From IMG/VR virus record IMGVR_UViG_3300005909_000174, positions 1-20,480 of that record: a stretch of 20,480 nt of DNA; one strand, written 5' to 3'. The notes under the pieces are model-generated. The model saw only the letters and a program-made list of their open reading frames with translations, was not told where the DNA came from and searched no databases. Below, piece by piece: positions 6,034-12,136 of this stretch (positions are counted from its first letter, which is position 1; the number at the start of each line of letters is the position of its first letter). The DNA is from a virus. The position numbers and the translations under genes were made by a program.

Positions 6034-6450
6034 TTACGCTTGAACCTCCAATTTTTGTTTCGCAATTTCTACAATTTTCAAACATTCTTCTGTAATCTCA
6101 ATATTTCTTTCTTTTATTTTTTTATTCAAATCTCCAGATTTTTTACGAAGCAATATCTCTTCTTGTATCTTATACTTTCTAGCTGTTGAAATGCGGTGTA
6201 GTCTACCAATAAGAAGTTTTATTTTCTCTTGCCTATCTATAAAAAAATCAGATGAATATGCTTTTCCCTTAATATTTGAATTTTTAATTAAATCTTTTTC
6301 TAATTTTATAGAATATAGCTTATCGTTCATTTCTCTTATTGAATAATCAATTTCAGATTTTTGAATTGCAGTATCTTTTTTGTCCTTCATTAACATTATC
6401 AATATAGGATCATTAGCCCTTATCATTCTCCCATTAGGATTTTCTACCAT
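6034..6450 (-). CDS. Coiled-coil protein of unknown function
   Basis: 138 residues, rich in Lys, Glu and Ile. Long predicted helices (such as EEILLRKKSGDLNKKIKERN) look like coiled coil or a helical bundle. No catalytic motif, Cys cluster or membrane segment. It lies between the recombinase gene and the small membrane-protein cluster, separated by about 34-40 nt on each side. A plus-strand frame at 5983-6189 is its shadow. Confidence 0.7.
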   Translation of the reverse strand: MVENPNGRMIRANDPILIMLMKDKKDTAIQKSEIDYSIREMNDKLYSIKLEKDLIKNSNIKGKAYSSDFFIDRQEKIKLLIGRLHRISTARKYKIQEEILLRKKSGDLNKKIKERNIEITEECLKIVEIAKQKLEVQA

Positions 6451-6484
6451 TTAAACGTCCGATTAAATTTATTTTCGCTTAACA

Positions 6485-6976
6485 CTATAAAACCCCCCCT
6501 GTTTTCCTACTCCGTTTAAGTCTTGGTCTTCCAAGCGTCTTTCCTTGTGCCCTTGCTCTATCCAAACCAGCCATAGTCCTTTCTCTAATAATACTTCTTT
6601 CAAACTCTGCAAAGCTTCCCATTACCTGCATCATGAGTTTTCCAGAAGAAGTGCTTAAATCGATATTTTCCATAAAGCTAACAAGAACTACTCCTTTCTC
6701 ATGTAGTGCTTCCATATGAGTTACAAGTTCCTTTAAACTCCTCGCCCACCTATCTAACTTATAGAATAATAATCCATCAAACTCTTTCTTCAACAACCTA
6801 TTGTATAAGTCCCACTGGACAGGCCTAGACTTCCTTGTAGACTCTTTTTCTGTAAATACTTCATAATCCCACCCCATTCTTTCAGCGTACTCTGTAAGCG
6901 GTCTTATCTGATTCTCAAGAATTTGATCTGTCCTGGAAACCCTGCAGTATATAGCATATCTTTTTTTATTTTCCAT
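6485..6976 (-). CDS. Serine recombinase (resolvase/invertase), no DNA-binding domain
   Basis: 163 residues. The catalytic domain is complete. It opens with YAIYCRVSR with nucleophile Ser14. GLLFYKLDRWARS at 68-80 and FAEFERSIIRERTMAGL at 122-138 are hallmark motifs of the family, and the E-helix ends in GKTLGRPRLK. Resolvases normally continue with a helix-turn-helix of about 40 residues; here the frame stops after RSRKTGGVL. The last codons run through a G7 tract (6493-6499), but shifting by one base does not restore a helix-turn-helix. No TnpB or transposon ends are seen. Either a domesticated, partner-dependent recombinase or a truncated remnant; the intact catalytic core favours function. 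Confidence 0.9.
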   Translation of the reverse strand: MENKKRYAIYCRVSRTDQILENQIRPLTEYAERMGWDYEVFTEKESTRKSRPVQWDLYNRLLKKEFDGLLFYKLDRWARSLKELVTHMEALHEKGVVLVSFMENIDLSTSSGKLMMQVMGSFAEFERSIIRERTMAGLDRARAQGKTLGRPRLKRSRKTGGVL

Positions 6977-7006
6977 TTGTGTATGTATTGTGTAAACAAA
7001 ACCCCC

Positions 7007-7015
7007 CTTTTATAG
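7007..7015 (-). promoter_or_regulatory. TATA box of the recombinase gene
   Basis: On the minus strand ctataaaag precedes a G6 run. It lies about 31-38 nt before the ATG at 6976, so a short leader is predicted. The box overlaps the stop codon of the upstream gene. Confidence 0.45.
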
Positions 7016-7180
7016 TTTGCTATTTTTATCTTTTTTCATCTCTTGGCTCTTTTGTGAATGTCTTTTCTTAAACATCTTCCCAAATATCCTCTTCCCATAC
7101 TTCCTATAAATAAAATATGATATCAACTTAGTAGACAAAAAAGATACAACCAAAATAATAACTATCAATGCCTTGCTCAT
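7010..7180 (-). CDS. 56-residue single-pass membrane protein
   Basis: MSKALIVIILVVSFLSTKLI is a membrane anchor, followed by a very basic tail (YRKYGKRIFGKMFKKRHSQK) that should stay in the cytoplasm. A GAGGTGG ribosome-binding site lies 4 nt before the ATG, and the ATG overlaps the previous stop (ATGA). Family unknown. Confidence 0.65.
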   Translation of the reverse strand: MSKALIVIILVVSFLSTKLISYFIYRKYGKRIFGKMFKKRHSQKSQEMKKDKNSKL

Positions 7181-7524
7181 TTCACCACCTCATAATCGAA
7201 CACCGGATAGTAAACAATATATTTTCTTTCAACCGGAAATCCTATTCTATTACAGAAGTTATCTGAGGTACTTCTCATCTGTATCTTTGCAATTCCTCTA
7301 GCTCTCTTACTTCTCTTTAACTCTACTTCATACGAATGATTGTAAGGTTCATCGAAACCAATTACTAAATCGCAAGACTTAACTTCAAACATAGACCCAC
7401 CATGAAATATTTTAGGTTCTTTAAGCATCCAAGATACACTTCTTCTGTCTATATCAATTCTATTCAAGTGAGTAACTAAATAATCTAAAGCATCTTCGTG
7501 TGTTGTTAAATCTCTTCCATTCAT
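7177..7524 (-). CDS. Small PD-(D/E)XK nuclease-like protein
   Basis: 115 residues. The core SCDLVIGFDEPYNHSYEVELK places Asp52 on one strand and Glu68-x-Lys70 on the next, the D...ExK signature of the PD-(D/E)XK fold (Holliday-junction resolvases, VRR-NUC and restriction-like nucleases). A further basic patch (KRSKRARG) follows. The length suits a minimal single-domain nuclease. It may cleave replication or recombination intermediates, or host DNA. The fold call rests on a short motif and is moderate. It overlaps its neighbours on both sides by 4 nt. Confidence 0.55.
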   Translation of the reverse strand: MNGRDLTTHEDALDYLVTHLNRIDIDRRSVSWMLKEPKIFHGGSMFEVKSCDLVIGFDEPYNHSYEVELKRSKRARGIAKIQMRSTSDNFCNRIGFPVERKYIVYYPVFDYEVVK

Positions 7525-7733
7525 CTTAAATTAGTATAAGCACCACATTTAATTCTATGCCCATTGCATTCATAGCACCCGATAATCTGATATCCGCTCG
7601 TTCCAGTTAATCCAAGATCAACCCATAACTCAGTTACTCTTTGACTTCTTGCACAATAATATTGAGTACACATATCTTTTCCCTTTACTTCTAACTCTTT
7701 CTCAAGCTTGTTAATCCTTTCTTGTGTTTTCAT
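7521..7733 (-). CDS. Cys-containing small protein with coiled-coil start
   Basis: 70 residues. It opens with a heptad-like helix (ERINKLEKELEVKGKDM). It then has Cys at CTQYYC, CYEC and KCGAY, enough for one zinc site of the form C-x4-C...C-x2-C. The start lies 23 nt inside the previous gene and the stop overlaps the next by 4 nt. No recognised family; a zinc-dependent adaptor or DNA-binding accessory is possible. Confidence 0.65.
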   Translation of the reverse strand: MKTQERINKLEKELEVKGKDMCTQYYCARSQRVTELWVDLGLTGTSGYQIIGCYECNGHRIKCGAYTNLR

Positions 7734-7977
7734 TATAACTCCTCAAATTTTTGATTAACTTCTGAATCTTCTCTCCTTTTTCTGTAAGAGTTATAATTTT
7801 CTTTCTCTCTTTATTTTTCTTTTCTTTATTTATAACACCAGTGATTTCTATTGTTTTCATGACATTTACTACCATTGCATAGGTTATTCCTGTTGATACT
7901 GATATTAATGTAGAAGTATTATTTCTAAAATTTATACTTTCTATTATTCTTTCCATAGCTGAATCTGAAAATTTCAT
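7711..7977 (-). CDS. Winged helix-turn-helix transcription regulator
   Basis: 88 residues. Helices around ISVSTGITYAMVVNVMKTIE form the recognition region. GVINKEKKNKERKKIITLTE followed by KGEKIQKLI has the wing and the 'LTEKG' ending typical of MarR/PadR-type winged-helix domains, which bind palindromic operators as dimers. It begins at a one-base overlap with the membrane-protein gene before it. It probably regulates viral genes; its target site is not known. Confidence 0.7.
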   Translation of the reverse strand: MKFSDSAMERIIESINFRNNTSTLISVSTGITYAMVVNVMKTIEITGVINKEKKNKERKKIITLTEKGEKIQKLIKNLRSYNENTRKD

Positions 7978-8228
7978 TATTTTAGTCCCATTATAAATGT
8001 TAATGGTACTTCTCCACTAATATCACATTTAATTTTAGAATCGTTTAAATTAAAACCAGTAAAATTCATGTCTTTATTTATTCCAATATTAACTCCACTT
8101 ATCTCACAATTAGCAGAATATTCTATAGGTCTAAGTAACATTATTATTACAATTATAGATATTATTGATAATAAAATAAAGATTAATAATGCAAAAAATC
8201 CTTCTCCTTCTTGTGATAATCCTATCAT
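7977..8228 (-). CDS. Membrane-anchored small protein
   Basis: 83 residues. After MIGLSQEGEG comes one long hydrophobic helix (about 11-33, FFALLIFILLSIISIIVIIMLL) and a polar C-terminal part with two Cys (ANCEISG, IKCDISG) about 26 residues apart. The Cys could pair outside the cell. It overlaps the next gene upstream by 4 nt and the regulator downstream by 1 nt. Function unknown. Confidence 0.65.
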   Translation of the reverse strand: MIGLSQEGEGFFALLIFILLSIISIIVIIMLLRPIEYSANCEISGVNIGINKDMNFTGFNLNDSKIKCDISGEVPLTFIMGLK

Positions 8229-8554
8229 TTTTTTACTCCTAATAAAACGTCGTTTGTTCTATTCCATATTCCTCGTTCGTCTAATGGTTCATTAAATTGT
8301 TCTATTTTTTCACCATTAATGAAAAGTTCATTATTTGCACGAGTAACCATTGTCCAATTCTCTGATGGTGCTATCCATAAATTTATTGAATCCCCAATAT
8401 TTGATATTGATTGATAATCAATACTTTGCATTGCCTCTCTAGTATTATCATCCATTGAAAAATTTATATCAATATTAGATAAACTTAATGCCCAAAACAT
8501 TCCAAAATATCCTATGATTGCTAGACTAATAGGAATTACCCAATACCATTTCAT
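8225..8554 (-). CDS. Signal-anchored protein of unknown function
   Basis: 109 residues. An N-terminal hydrophobic segment (about 4-25, YWVIPISLAIIGYFGMFWAL) is followed by about 80 polar residues with two N-glycosylation sequons (NWTM, NRTN). It pairs with the next gene (another anchored protein) through an ATGA overlap, so the two may form an envelope complex. Not recognised. Confidence 0.65.
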   Translation of the reverse strand: MKWYWVIPISLAIIGYFGMFWALSLSNIDINFSMDDNTREAMQSIDYQSISNIGDSINLWIAPSENWTMVTRANNELFINGEKIEQFNEPLDERGIWNRTNDVLLGVKK

Positions 8555-8673
8555 TCTTTCACCTCGTTATTTTTTTGTTTTATGTCTTGCTTACAGGTAC
8601 ATTCCCCACAAGTTACACACCATCCACATTTATCACAAAAATAATGGTCTGGACTTTCACAGGGATTATTCAT
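8551..8673 (-). CDS. 40-residue Cys-rich zinc-binding protein
   Basis: The start is set at 8673. There an ATG overlaps the previous stop (ATGAATAA) and AAGGAG lies 9 nt upstream; the longer in-frame start at 8769 lies inside the previous gene. The protein carries FCDKCGWCVTCGECTC: C-x2-C-x2-C-x2-C-x2-C-x-C, enough for one or two zinc ions. It closely resembles the 41-residue protein at 9798-9923, so the two are paralogues. Function unknown. Confidence 0.6.
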   Translation of the reverse strand: MNNPCESPDHYFCDKCGWCVTCGECTCKQDIKQKNNEVKE

Positions 8674-8953
8674 TTTGAACATCTCCTTTTTCATGTAAGG
8701 CGAACAATACACTTGCTTTCTTCTTCCATGCTTCATAACATCCTTTACTACAGAATTGAAACGTCCCACTTGGATAGAATGGCATATTTACAAAATCGAA
8801 CATTTTAAACAATATTTTTTTTATTCCTTTTCTTTTTGAAATTTCTACTTTCATTCTTTTATTATATTCTTTGTTCCAAATGTTATCATCATCTTCAATA
8901 TTTCCATCCATGGGAACGATTAACTTTCTACAATAATCACAATATCTTATCAT
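8666..8953 (-). CDS. Zinc-finger protein with FCS/MYM-like Cys pattern
   Basis: 95 residues. An N-terminal CDYCRK pair and FQFCSKGCYEAWKKK around residues 70-80 give C-x2-C...C-x3-C. The segment FCSKGCYEAW is typical of FCS/TRASH/MYM zinc-binding domains. Between them is a basic region (KRMKVEISKRKGIKK). A nucleic-acid or protein-binding adaptor is likely. Overlaps on both sides (ATGA before, ATGAATAA after) place it inside a translationally coupled array. Confidence 0.65.
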   Translation of the reverse strand: MIRYCDYCRKLIVPMDGNIEDDDNIWNKEYNKRMKVEISKRKGIKKILFKMFDFVNMPFYPSGTFQFCSKGCYEAWKKKASVLFALHEKGDVQNE

Positions 8954-9099
8954 GCTTTTTCCCCTTTGACATTTAATGCATAGTGATAACCTAAAACCAT
9001 AGCCCTTTCTACCATTACATTAATTGAATCATCTTTCATTATTACTTCCATTTCTTCTTGCATATCTTCAAACATCTTTAATTCTTTATCACATCTCAT
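8950..9099 (-). CDS. 49-residue helical protein
   Basis: Starts MRCDKELKMFEDMQEEMEVI and ends HYALNVKGEKA. Met- and Glu-rich helix, no Cys cluster beyond C3. It fits exactly between the methyltransferase stub (ATGA overlap) and the zinc-finger gene (4-nt overlap), the main evidence that it is coded. Unknown function. Confidence 0.55.
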   Translation of the reverse strand: MRCDKELKMFEDMQEEMEVIMKDDSINVMVERAMVLGYHYALNVKGEKA

Positions 9100-9368
9100 T
9101 CAGATACCTCTTTGACATTTAACTGGACTTCATGTAGTGCGTCGTTTAGTTCTTCTGGAATTTTCCAATACCCATTAGGATAACCAAATTGTTTTCCAGT
9201 TGTAATCTTTCTAATGGCATCAAAATTGAACCATTGTTTTCCCATAAAGCCTAATCCATAAGGTGGGTCAGTAACAACAGAATCAACAGAATTATCTGGA
9301 AGTTCTTTCAAAGCAGTTAAGCAATCTGCGTTTATTATTAGGTTAGTGTTTGGTGGTTGTATTATCAT
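9096..9368 (-). CDS. Truncated DNA methyltransferase (DPPY N-terminal fragment)
   Basis: 90 residues. IINADCLTALKELPDNSVDSV followed by VTDPPYGLGFMGKQW matches the start of N6-adenine or N4-cytosine phage methyltransferases, with the catalytic DPPY motif present. Full-length enzymes are about 200-300 residues; here the SAM-binding FxGxG part and target-recognition region are missing and the frame ends after LNVKEVSE. No continuation was found in the following bases, which encode the 49-residue protein instead. Probably an inactive remnant, or a short protein kept for another reason such as binding. The overlap-tight junctions on both sides suggest it is still translated. Confidence 0.75.
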   Translation of the reverse strand: MIIQPPNTNLIINADCLTALKELPDNSVDSVVTDPPYGLGFMGKQWFNFDAIRKITTGKQFGYPNGYWKIPEELNDALHEVQLNVKEVSE

Positions 9369-9369
9369 T

Positions 9370-9471
9370 CTAATTCTTAGGCGTTCTTGGTTTAATTCCT
9401 AATACAATAAATATTCTCCAAAATTGTATTACTATATTATGTTTTGCGTTTATGTTAATTTCTTTTCCCAT
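9370..9471 (-). CDS. 33-residue hypothetical protein
   Basis: MGKEININ..., then a hydrophobic stretch (IVIQFWRIFIVLGI) and a basic end (KPRTPKN). It may associate with membrane. Spacing of 1-2 bases to both neighbours supports coding; length makes this uncertain. Confidence 0.45.
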   Translation of the reverse strand: MGKEININAKHNIVIQFWRIFIVLGIKPRTPKN

Positions 9472-9472
9472 C

Positions 9473-9613
9473 TTAATCAGAACTCGAAAGGAATAATTCC
9501 ATTTCTTTTTTAGTTATCTTGCTGTTCCAATGTCCACATTCTCCAGTATCATAGACGAAATTAGCTTTATACTTTTCCATATCTACTCCACAATTTTTAC
9601 ATTTGTTTACCAT
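9473..9613 (-). CDS. 46-residue zinc-binding protein
   Basis: Begins MVNKCKNCGVDMEKYK and contains TGECGHW, giving C-x2-C...C-x-H, a probable single zinc knuckle. Stop and next start are one base apart. One of the Cys-rich mini-proteins of this array; function unknown. Confidence 0.55.
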   Translation of the reverse strand: MVNKCKNCGVDMEKYKANFVYDTGECGHWNSKITKKEMELFLSSSD

Positions 9614-9615
9614 TT

Positions 9616-9795
9616 TTAATCAGTCCACGTATATCTAGTATCTTTTAATAATTTTTTTAGTTCTGGTATTCCAACTTGTATCTCTAATTCTTTGATTCTT
9701 TCTTTTATTGAATCAATCCATTTTTTATCAGCATTTAATCTACCTTGGTTAAAATCTTGTTTCATCTTTTCATCATCAGTTTCTTTTATTACCAT
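9616..9795 (-). CDS. 59-residue helical, probably coiled-coil protein
   Basis: Charged helix with heptads (WIDSIKERIKELEIQVGIPE), no Cys and no membrane segment. It is separated from its neighbours by 2 bases on each side. Could be an oligomerisation partner of one of the adjacent zinc proteins; unknown. Confidence 0.5.
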   Translation of the reverse strand: MVIKETDDEKMKQDFNQGRLNADKKWIDSIKERIKELEIQVGIPELKKLLKDTRYTWTD

Positions 9796-9797
9796 TG

Positions 9798-9923
9798 TTA
9801 AGGCTTTTCAGCACCACAACCATATTTATCACAATCTCCACATTCTACACAGAATCCACATTTAAAACAACATAGATGTTCTGAACAGTCTCCATAAGTT
9901 TCATGCATAGTTTTATTTTCCAT
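9798..9923 (-). CDS. 41-residue Cys-rich protein, paralogue of 8551-8673
   Basis: Cys-rich core CCFKCGFCVECGDC aligns with FCDKCGWCVTCGECTC of the 40-residue protein, sharing C-x2-CG-x-C-x2-CG-x-C. Nine Cys and two His in 41 residues make metal binding very likely. Start just after an upstream non-coding gap of 10 bases. Function unknown. Confidence 0.6.
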   Translation of the reverse strand: MENKTMHETYGDCSEHLCCFKCGFCVECGDCDKYGCGAEKP

Positions 9924-9933
9924 CGTTATTTAA

Positions 9934-10083
9934 TCAGAACCCGTCGTTTATTTCTTTAATTATTGCTTTGCAATTTATTGGATATGTTCTTCCAATATGT
10001 GATTTTATAATATCTATTATTCTATCTCTTTCTATTTCTTCATATTCTTCTGGTTGCGTTTTGTAATCTTCTAAGTCTATCAT
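9934..10083 (-). CDS. 49-residue acidic/helical protein
   Basis: MIDLEDYKTQPEEYEEIERD, then an Ile/Lys-rich half (RIIDIIKSHIGRTYPINCKA). ATGA overlap with the 86-residue gene before it. It resembles a small regulator or antitoxin in size and charge, but no motif proves that. Confidence 0.5.
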   Translation of the reverse strand: MIDLEDYKTQPEEYEEIERDRIIDIIKSHIGRTYPINCKAIIKEINDGF

Positions 10084-10340
10084 TTCGTCTTAGGTTTGCA
10101 GTACGCACAGCCATTTAATTTACAATCAGGACATGGTTCTCCAGAACCACCAATCATCATGTGGCAATCACAGGTTATATCTTCTTCCTTGATTGGTTTG
10201 CTACACGCACTAGGTTTAGTTGGTCTATTGCTACAAAATTCACAATCTTCATATTGGCATGGAGATTCTAACCAAATGTCTTTTTTATCATCATAGTATG
10301 AATCCCATTCTTTGTTATATTTTTTCATTTTCTGTACCAT
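10080..10340 (-). CDS. 86-residue Cys-rich protein
   Basis: The second half contains ten Cys, with pairs SPCQYEDCEFC, CDCHMM, CPDCKLNG and CAYCKP, enough for two or three zinc sites. The N-terminus is basic and aromatic (KKYNKEWDSYYDDKK). The start could be the ATG at 10340 or the second Met four codons on. It overlaps the 49-residue gene by 4 nt. Part of the mini zinc-protein array. A plus-strand frame on the same bases is a shadow. Confidence 0.65.
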   Translation of the reverse strand: MVQKMKKYNKEWDSYYDDKKDIWLESPCQYEDCEFCSNRPTKPSACSKPIKEEDITCDCHMMIGGSGEPCPDCKLNGCAYCKPKTK

Positions 10341-10365
10341 AATTTCAAGTATAGTTATTCACAAA

Positions 10366-10503
10366 CTATTGTTTACGTTCCTCATTTAATATATCCCACA
10401 TATCTAACATAACTCCAATTGAGAAGGAAATTGTTTTCCCGTCTAAGGTTACTGCATATCCTTGTTCTTTCATACAAATCATCAATTCTGTTTCTTTATC
10501 CAT
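10366..10503 (-). CDS. 45-residue hypothetical protein
   Basis: MDKETELMICMKEQGYAVTL then DGKTISFSIGVMLDMWDILN. It looks like a small alpha/beta domain. The ATG overlaps the previous stop (ATGGATAA). Unknown. Confidence 0.5.
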   Translation of the reverse strand: MDKETELMICMKEQGYAVTLDGKTISFSIGVMLDMWDILNEERKQ

Positions 10504-10663
10504 TGTTTTTTGTTTTTTTATTTAGTTTTAACTTATTGTTTCTTTCTGACTTATCAATCCCTAACTTTCTATGTTGTATTTGCTTATTTTTTACCATTAA
10601 ATCCCTAATTCCTTTATTATTTTCTACCATTAAATCCCTAATTCCTTTATTATTTTCTACCAT
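10496..10663 (-). CDS. Basic protein with 11-residue repeats
   Basis: 55 residues from the ATG at 10663, which overlaps the previous stop (TAATG). The N-terminal half is a tandem of GIRDLMVENNK units; the rest is very basic (SERNNKLKLNKKTKNNG), suggesting nucleic-acid binding. Each repeat contains an in-frame Met codon with a GGA/AGGGA stretch before it, so translation may start at more than one unit. Function unknown. Confidence 0.5.
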   Translation of the reverse strand: MVENNKGIRDLMVENNKGIRDLMVKNKQIQHRKLGIDKSERNNKLKLNKKTKNNG

Positions 10664-10685
10664 TAAATCCTTAATTCTATAAACC
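10593..10685. repeat. 33-bp direct repeats (two full, one partial)
   Basis: 10593-10625 and 10626-10658 are identical 33-mers (accattaaatccctaattcc and onward). A third copy from 10659 diverges after about 25 bases. The 11-codon period keeps the reading frame. Confidence 0.85.
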
Positions 10686-10764
10686 ATAACATAAATATTC
10701 CTATAAAGTTTGCTATGTATGCAGATGTTATACATATTATATCTAATTTAGTTTCTTTATTCAT
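10663..10764 (-). CDS. 33-residue membrane peptide
   Basis: MNKETKLDIICITSAYIANF continues into GIFMLWFIEL: one hydrophobic span. Start overlaps the previous stop (ATGAATAA) and stop overlaps the next ATG (TAATG). Coding is inferred from these junctions. Confidence 0.45.
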   Translation of the reverse strand: MNKETKLDIICITSAYIANFIGIFMLWFIELRI

Positions 10765-10969
10765 GAGTTATTATCTTCCCAAATTTAGTGTAATCAGCTT
10801 TGTATAATTCTTTAGATTTACATTTCGCACATTTCATATCAGCTTCATCTAATTTAAATTCCCAATTTTTATAAAAATACATAGCTTTATCACTATCTCT
10901 TGAATATCTCCAAGTAATATTAATATCAGTTGATCCACATTTATTACAGGTTAATTTTTTAGTTGCCAT
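10757..10969 (-). CDS. 70-residue zinc-ribbon protein
   Basis: LTCNKCGSTDINI and MKCAKCKSKELY are two C-x2-C knuckles 35-40 residues apart with beta-like sequence between (a classic zinc ribbon, as in transcription factors and transposon proteins). Starts MATKK. Shares one base with the previous stop. Probably binds nucleic acid or RNA polymerase, by fold analogy only. Confidence 0.7.
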   Translation of the reverse strand: MATKKLTCNKCGSTDINITWRYSRDSDKAMYFYKNWEFKLDEADMKCAKCKSKELYKADYTKFGKIITHE

Positions 10970-11115
10970 TATTTTAACTTCTCCTTATTTAGATTTGGCG
11001 TCTTGTGATATTTTCCATATTCATTAAATAATGGATTGCAACAATAATTACAAGCATCTCCATCCACATAATCTCCTAAGTTAAACTTTCCACATGAATC
11101 ACATCTTTTACTCAT
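10969..11115 (-). CDS. 48-residue zinc-binding protein
   Basis: Start chosen at 11115, where the ATG overlaps the HNH gene stop (ATGAGTAA); a start at 11160 would lie well inside that gene. RCDSCGKFNLG and ACNYCCNPLF form a four-Cys site. Part of the small zinc-protein array; function unknown. Confidence 0.6.
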   Translation of the reverse strand: MSKRCDSCGKFNLGDYVDGDACNYCCNPLFNEYGKYHKTPNLNKEKLK

Positions 11116-11755
11116 GCGACGCCTCCCGATCATCCTGATCGTCCGACGTCTTGTGGACAAAATCTGTCGTCTTTCTTTTATAATGATAGTGGTCTATAGT
11201 ATCAAAAGCAATTCCTAACTCTTTAGAAAGTTCTTTTTTTGCTTCTTGTAAAGTCCCTAACCTGTTTCTTTTAGTAAATAATAGTTCTCTAATCCTTGGA
11301 TATTTATATTCAGAATCATCTTGTTGTAATAGTTCTGGATGTTTAGAAAGTTTATTCACTTTATCTGATGGTCTATGTATTCCCATATGACATTGAACGC
11401 ATAGTGAAATTAAATTATTCATACTATTATTTTTTTCTGGCTTTTTTTTAGCCCAACCAGTTTCATCCTTATGGTGAACTACTATTATTTTTCCGTCTTC
11501 TTTATTCTTTCCACAAACTTGACATGTATAATTATCTCTTTCTAACACCTTAATCCTATTCCCACCAAAATAGTAATTATTATTAGCAATTTTAGAATAG
11601 GCTCTTATTTTCTTCGCATCTCTTACTTGTCTCATTTTTGCATAAGCCTTAACTTTCTTGGGATTTCTTTTACGCCAATCTTTTGTTTTACATGCTTCAC
11701 ATATTTTACCATTCTCCCATCTAGTTTCTCTTTGCTTACACTTTTCACATATCAT
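11108..11755 (-). CDS. HNH endonuclease
   Basis: 215 residues from the ATG at 11755 (ATGATATGTGA overlaps the upstream stop; an earlier in-frame start at 11800 is less likely). An N-terminal zinc knuckle pair (CEKCKQRE, CEACKTKD) precedes the HNH core. That core is YTCQVCGKNKED, VVHHKDETGW with the His-His of the HNH, then NNLISLCVQCHMGIHR. The C-terminal 75 residues are basic and helical and may recognise DNA. Homing-type or phage packaging-linked HNH enzymes look like this. Here, with no intron or large terminase nearby, a free-standing homing-like or host-DNA nuclease is the best guess. Confidence 0.85.
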   Translation of the reverse strand: MICEKCKQRETRWENGKICEACKTKDWRKRNPKKVKAYAKMRQVRDAKKIRAYSKIANNNYYFGGNRIKVLERDNYTCQVCGKNKEDGKIIVVHHKDETGWAKKKPEKNNSMNNLISLCVQCHMGIHRPSDKVNKLSKHPELLQQDDSEYKYPRIRELLFTKRNRLGTLQEAKKELSKELGIAFDTIDHYHYKRKTTDFVHKTSDDQDDREASHE

Positions 11756-11927
11756 TAATTTTACCCCCATTGTTCCTATTTTTGATATAATTGGAACCAC
11801 CCGTCTTTACCCCTCGTTGAGAGCCAGAAAGCTCATCCTCACATGCTTCAGGTACATCGCCACTCCCCGTCTGGACGGTTTGTTTTGTCGGGTGATTATT
11901 TGATTTGTTGATAAAATGTGTATTCAT
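11745..11927 (-). CDS. 60-residue Gly/Ser-rich hypothetical protein
   Basis: Runs from ATG 11927, placed directly after the previous stop, to a TGA overlapping the HNH start. The middle part (TVQTGSGDVPEACEDELSGS) sits on a stretch at about 11795-11885 that is clearly more GC-rich than its surroundings. The plus strand is also open here (11658-11903). Junctions favour coding, composition is odd; the segment could be a conserved DNA/RNA element instead. Confidence 0.4.
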   Translation of the reverse strand: MNTHFINKSNNHPTKQTVQTGSGDVPEACEDELSGSQRGVKTGGSNYIKNRNNGGKINDM

Positions 11928-12125
11928 TTACTCTCCAACCTTCTTTGAATCATATTTATTATTATTAGGATTTAATCCTAAGACATCTTCAAACTCTTTC
12001 CAAAAGTTTTCTGCTGATGTTTTATATTTTCCGTTTAATTTATATCTAGCATTTGATAATATTAAAAATAACTCTGAGGCTTTCTTTCTAGTTAATATTA
12101 TTTCGTTTTTTTCGTTTGTTCTCAT
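11928..12125 (-). CDS. 65-residue helical protein
   Basis: Starts MRTNEKNEIILTRKKASELF. Two predicted helices and no Cys. It is the first gene after the structured non-coding stretch 12126-12272, and the ATG lies just after an A/T-rich stretch. Unknown function; the size and basic N-terminus suit a DNA-binding or regulatory protein. Confidence 0.6.
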   Translation of the reverse strand: MRTNEKNEIILTRKKASELFLILSNARYKLNGKYKTSAENFWKEFEDVLGLNPNNNKYDSKKVGE

Positions 12126-12136
12126 TTTATTATATT

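Noticed and set aside
6485-7015. Complete insertion sequence of the IS607 type
   Set aside because: The recombinase lacks the N-terminal helix-turn-helix of that family, no TnpB gene is adjacent, and no element ends are seen.
11745-11927. Reading the GC-rich island on the plus strand (11658-11903) as the gene
   Set aside because: The minus frame has junctions with both neighbours in the style of this genome; the plus frame runs through the HNH start. Only the minus frame is listed, with low confidence.
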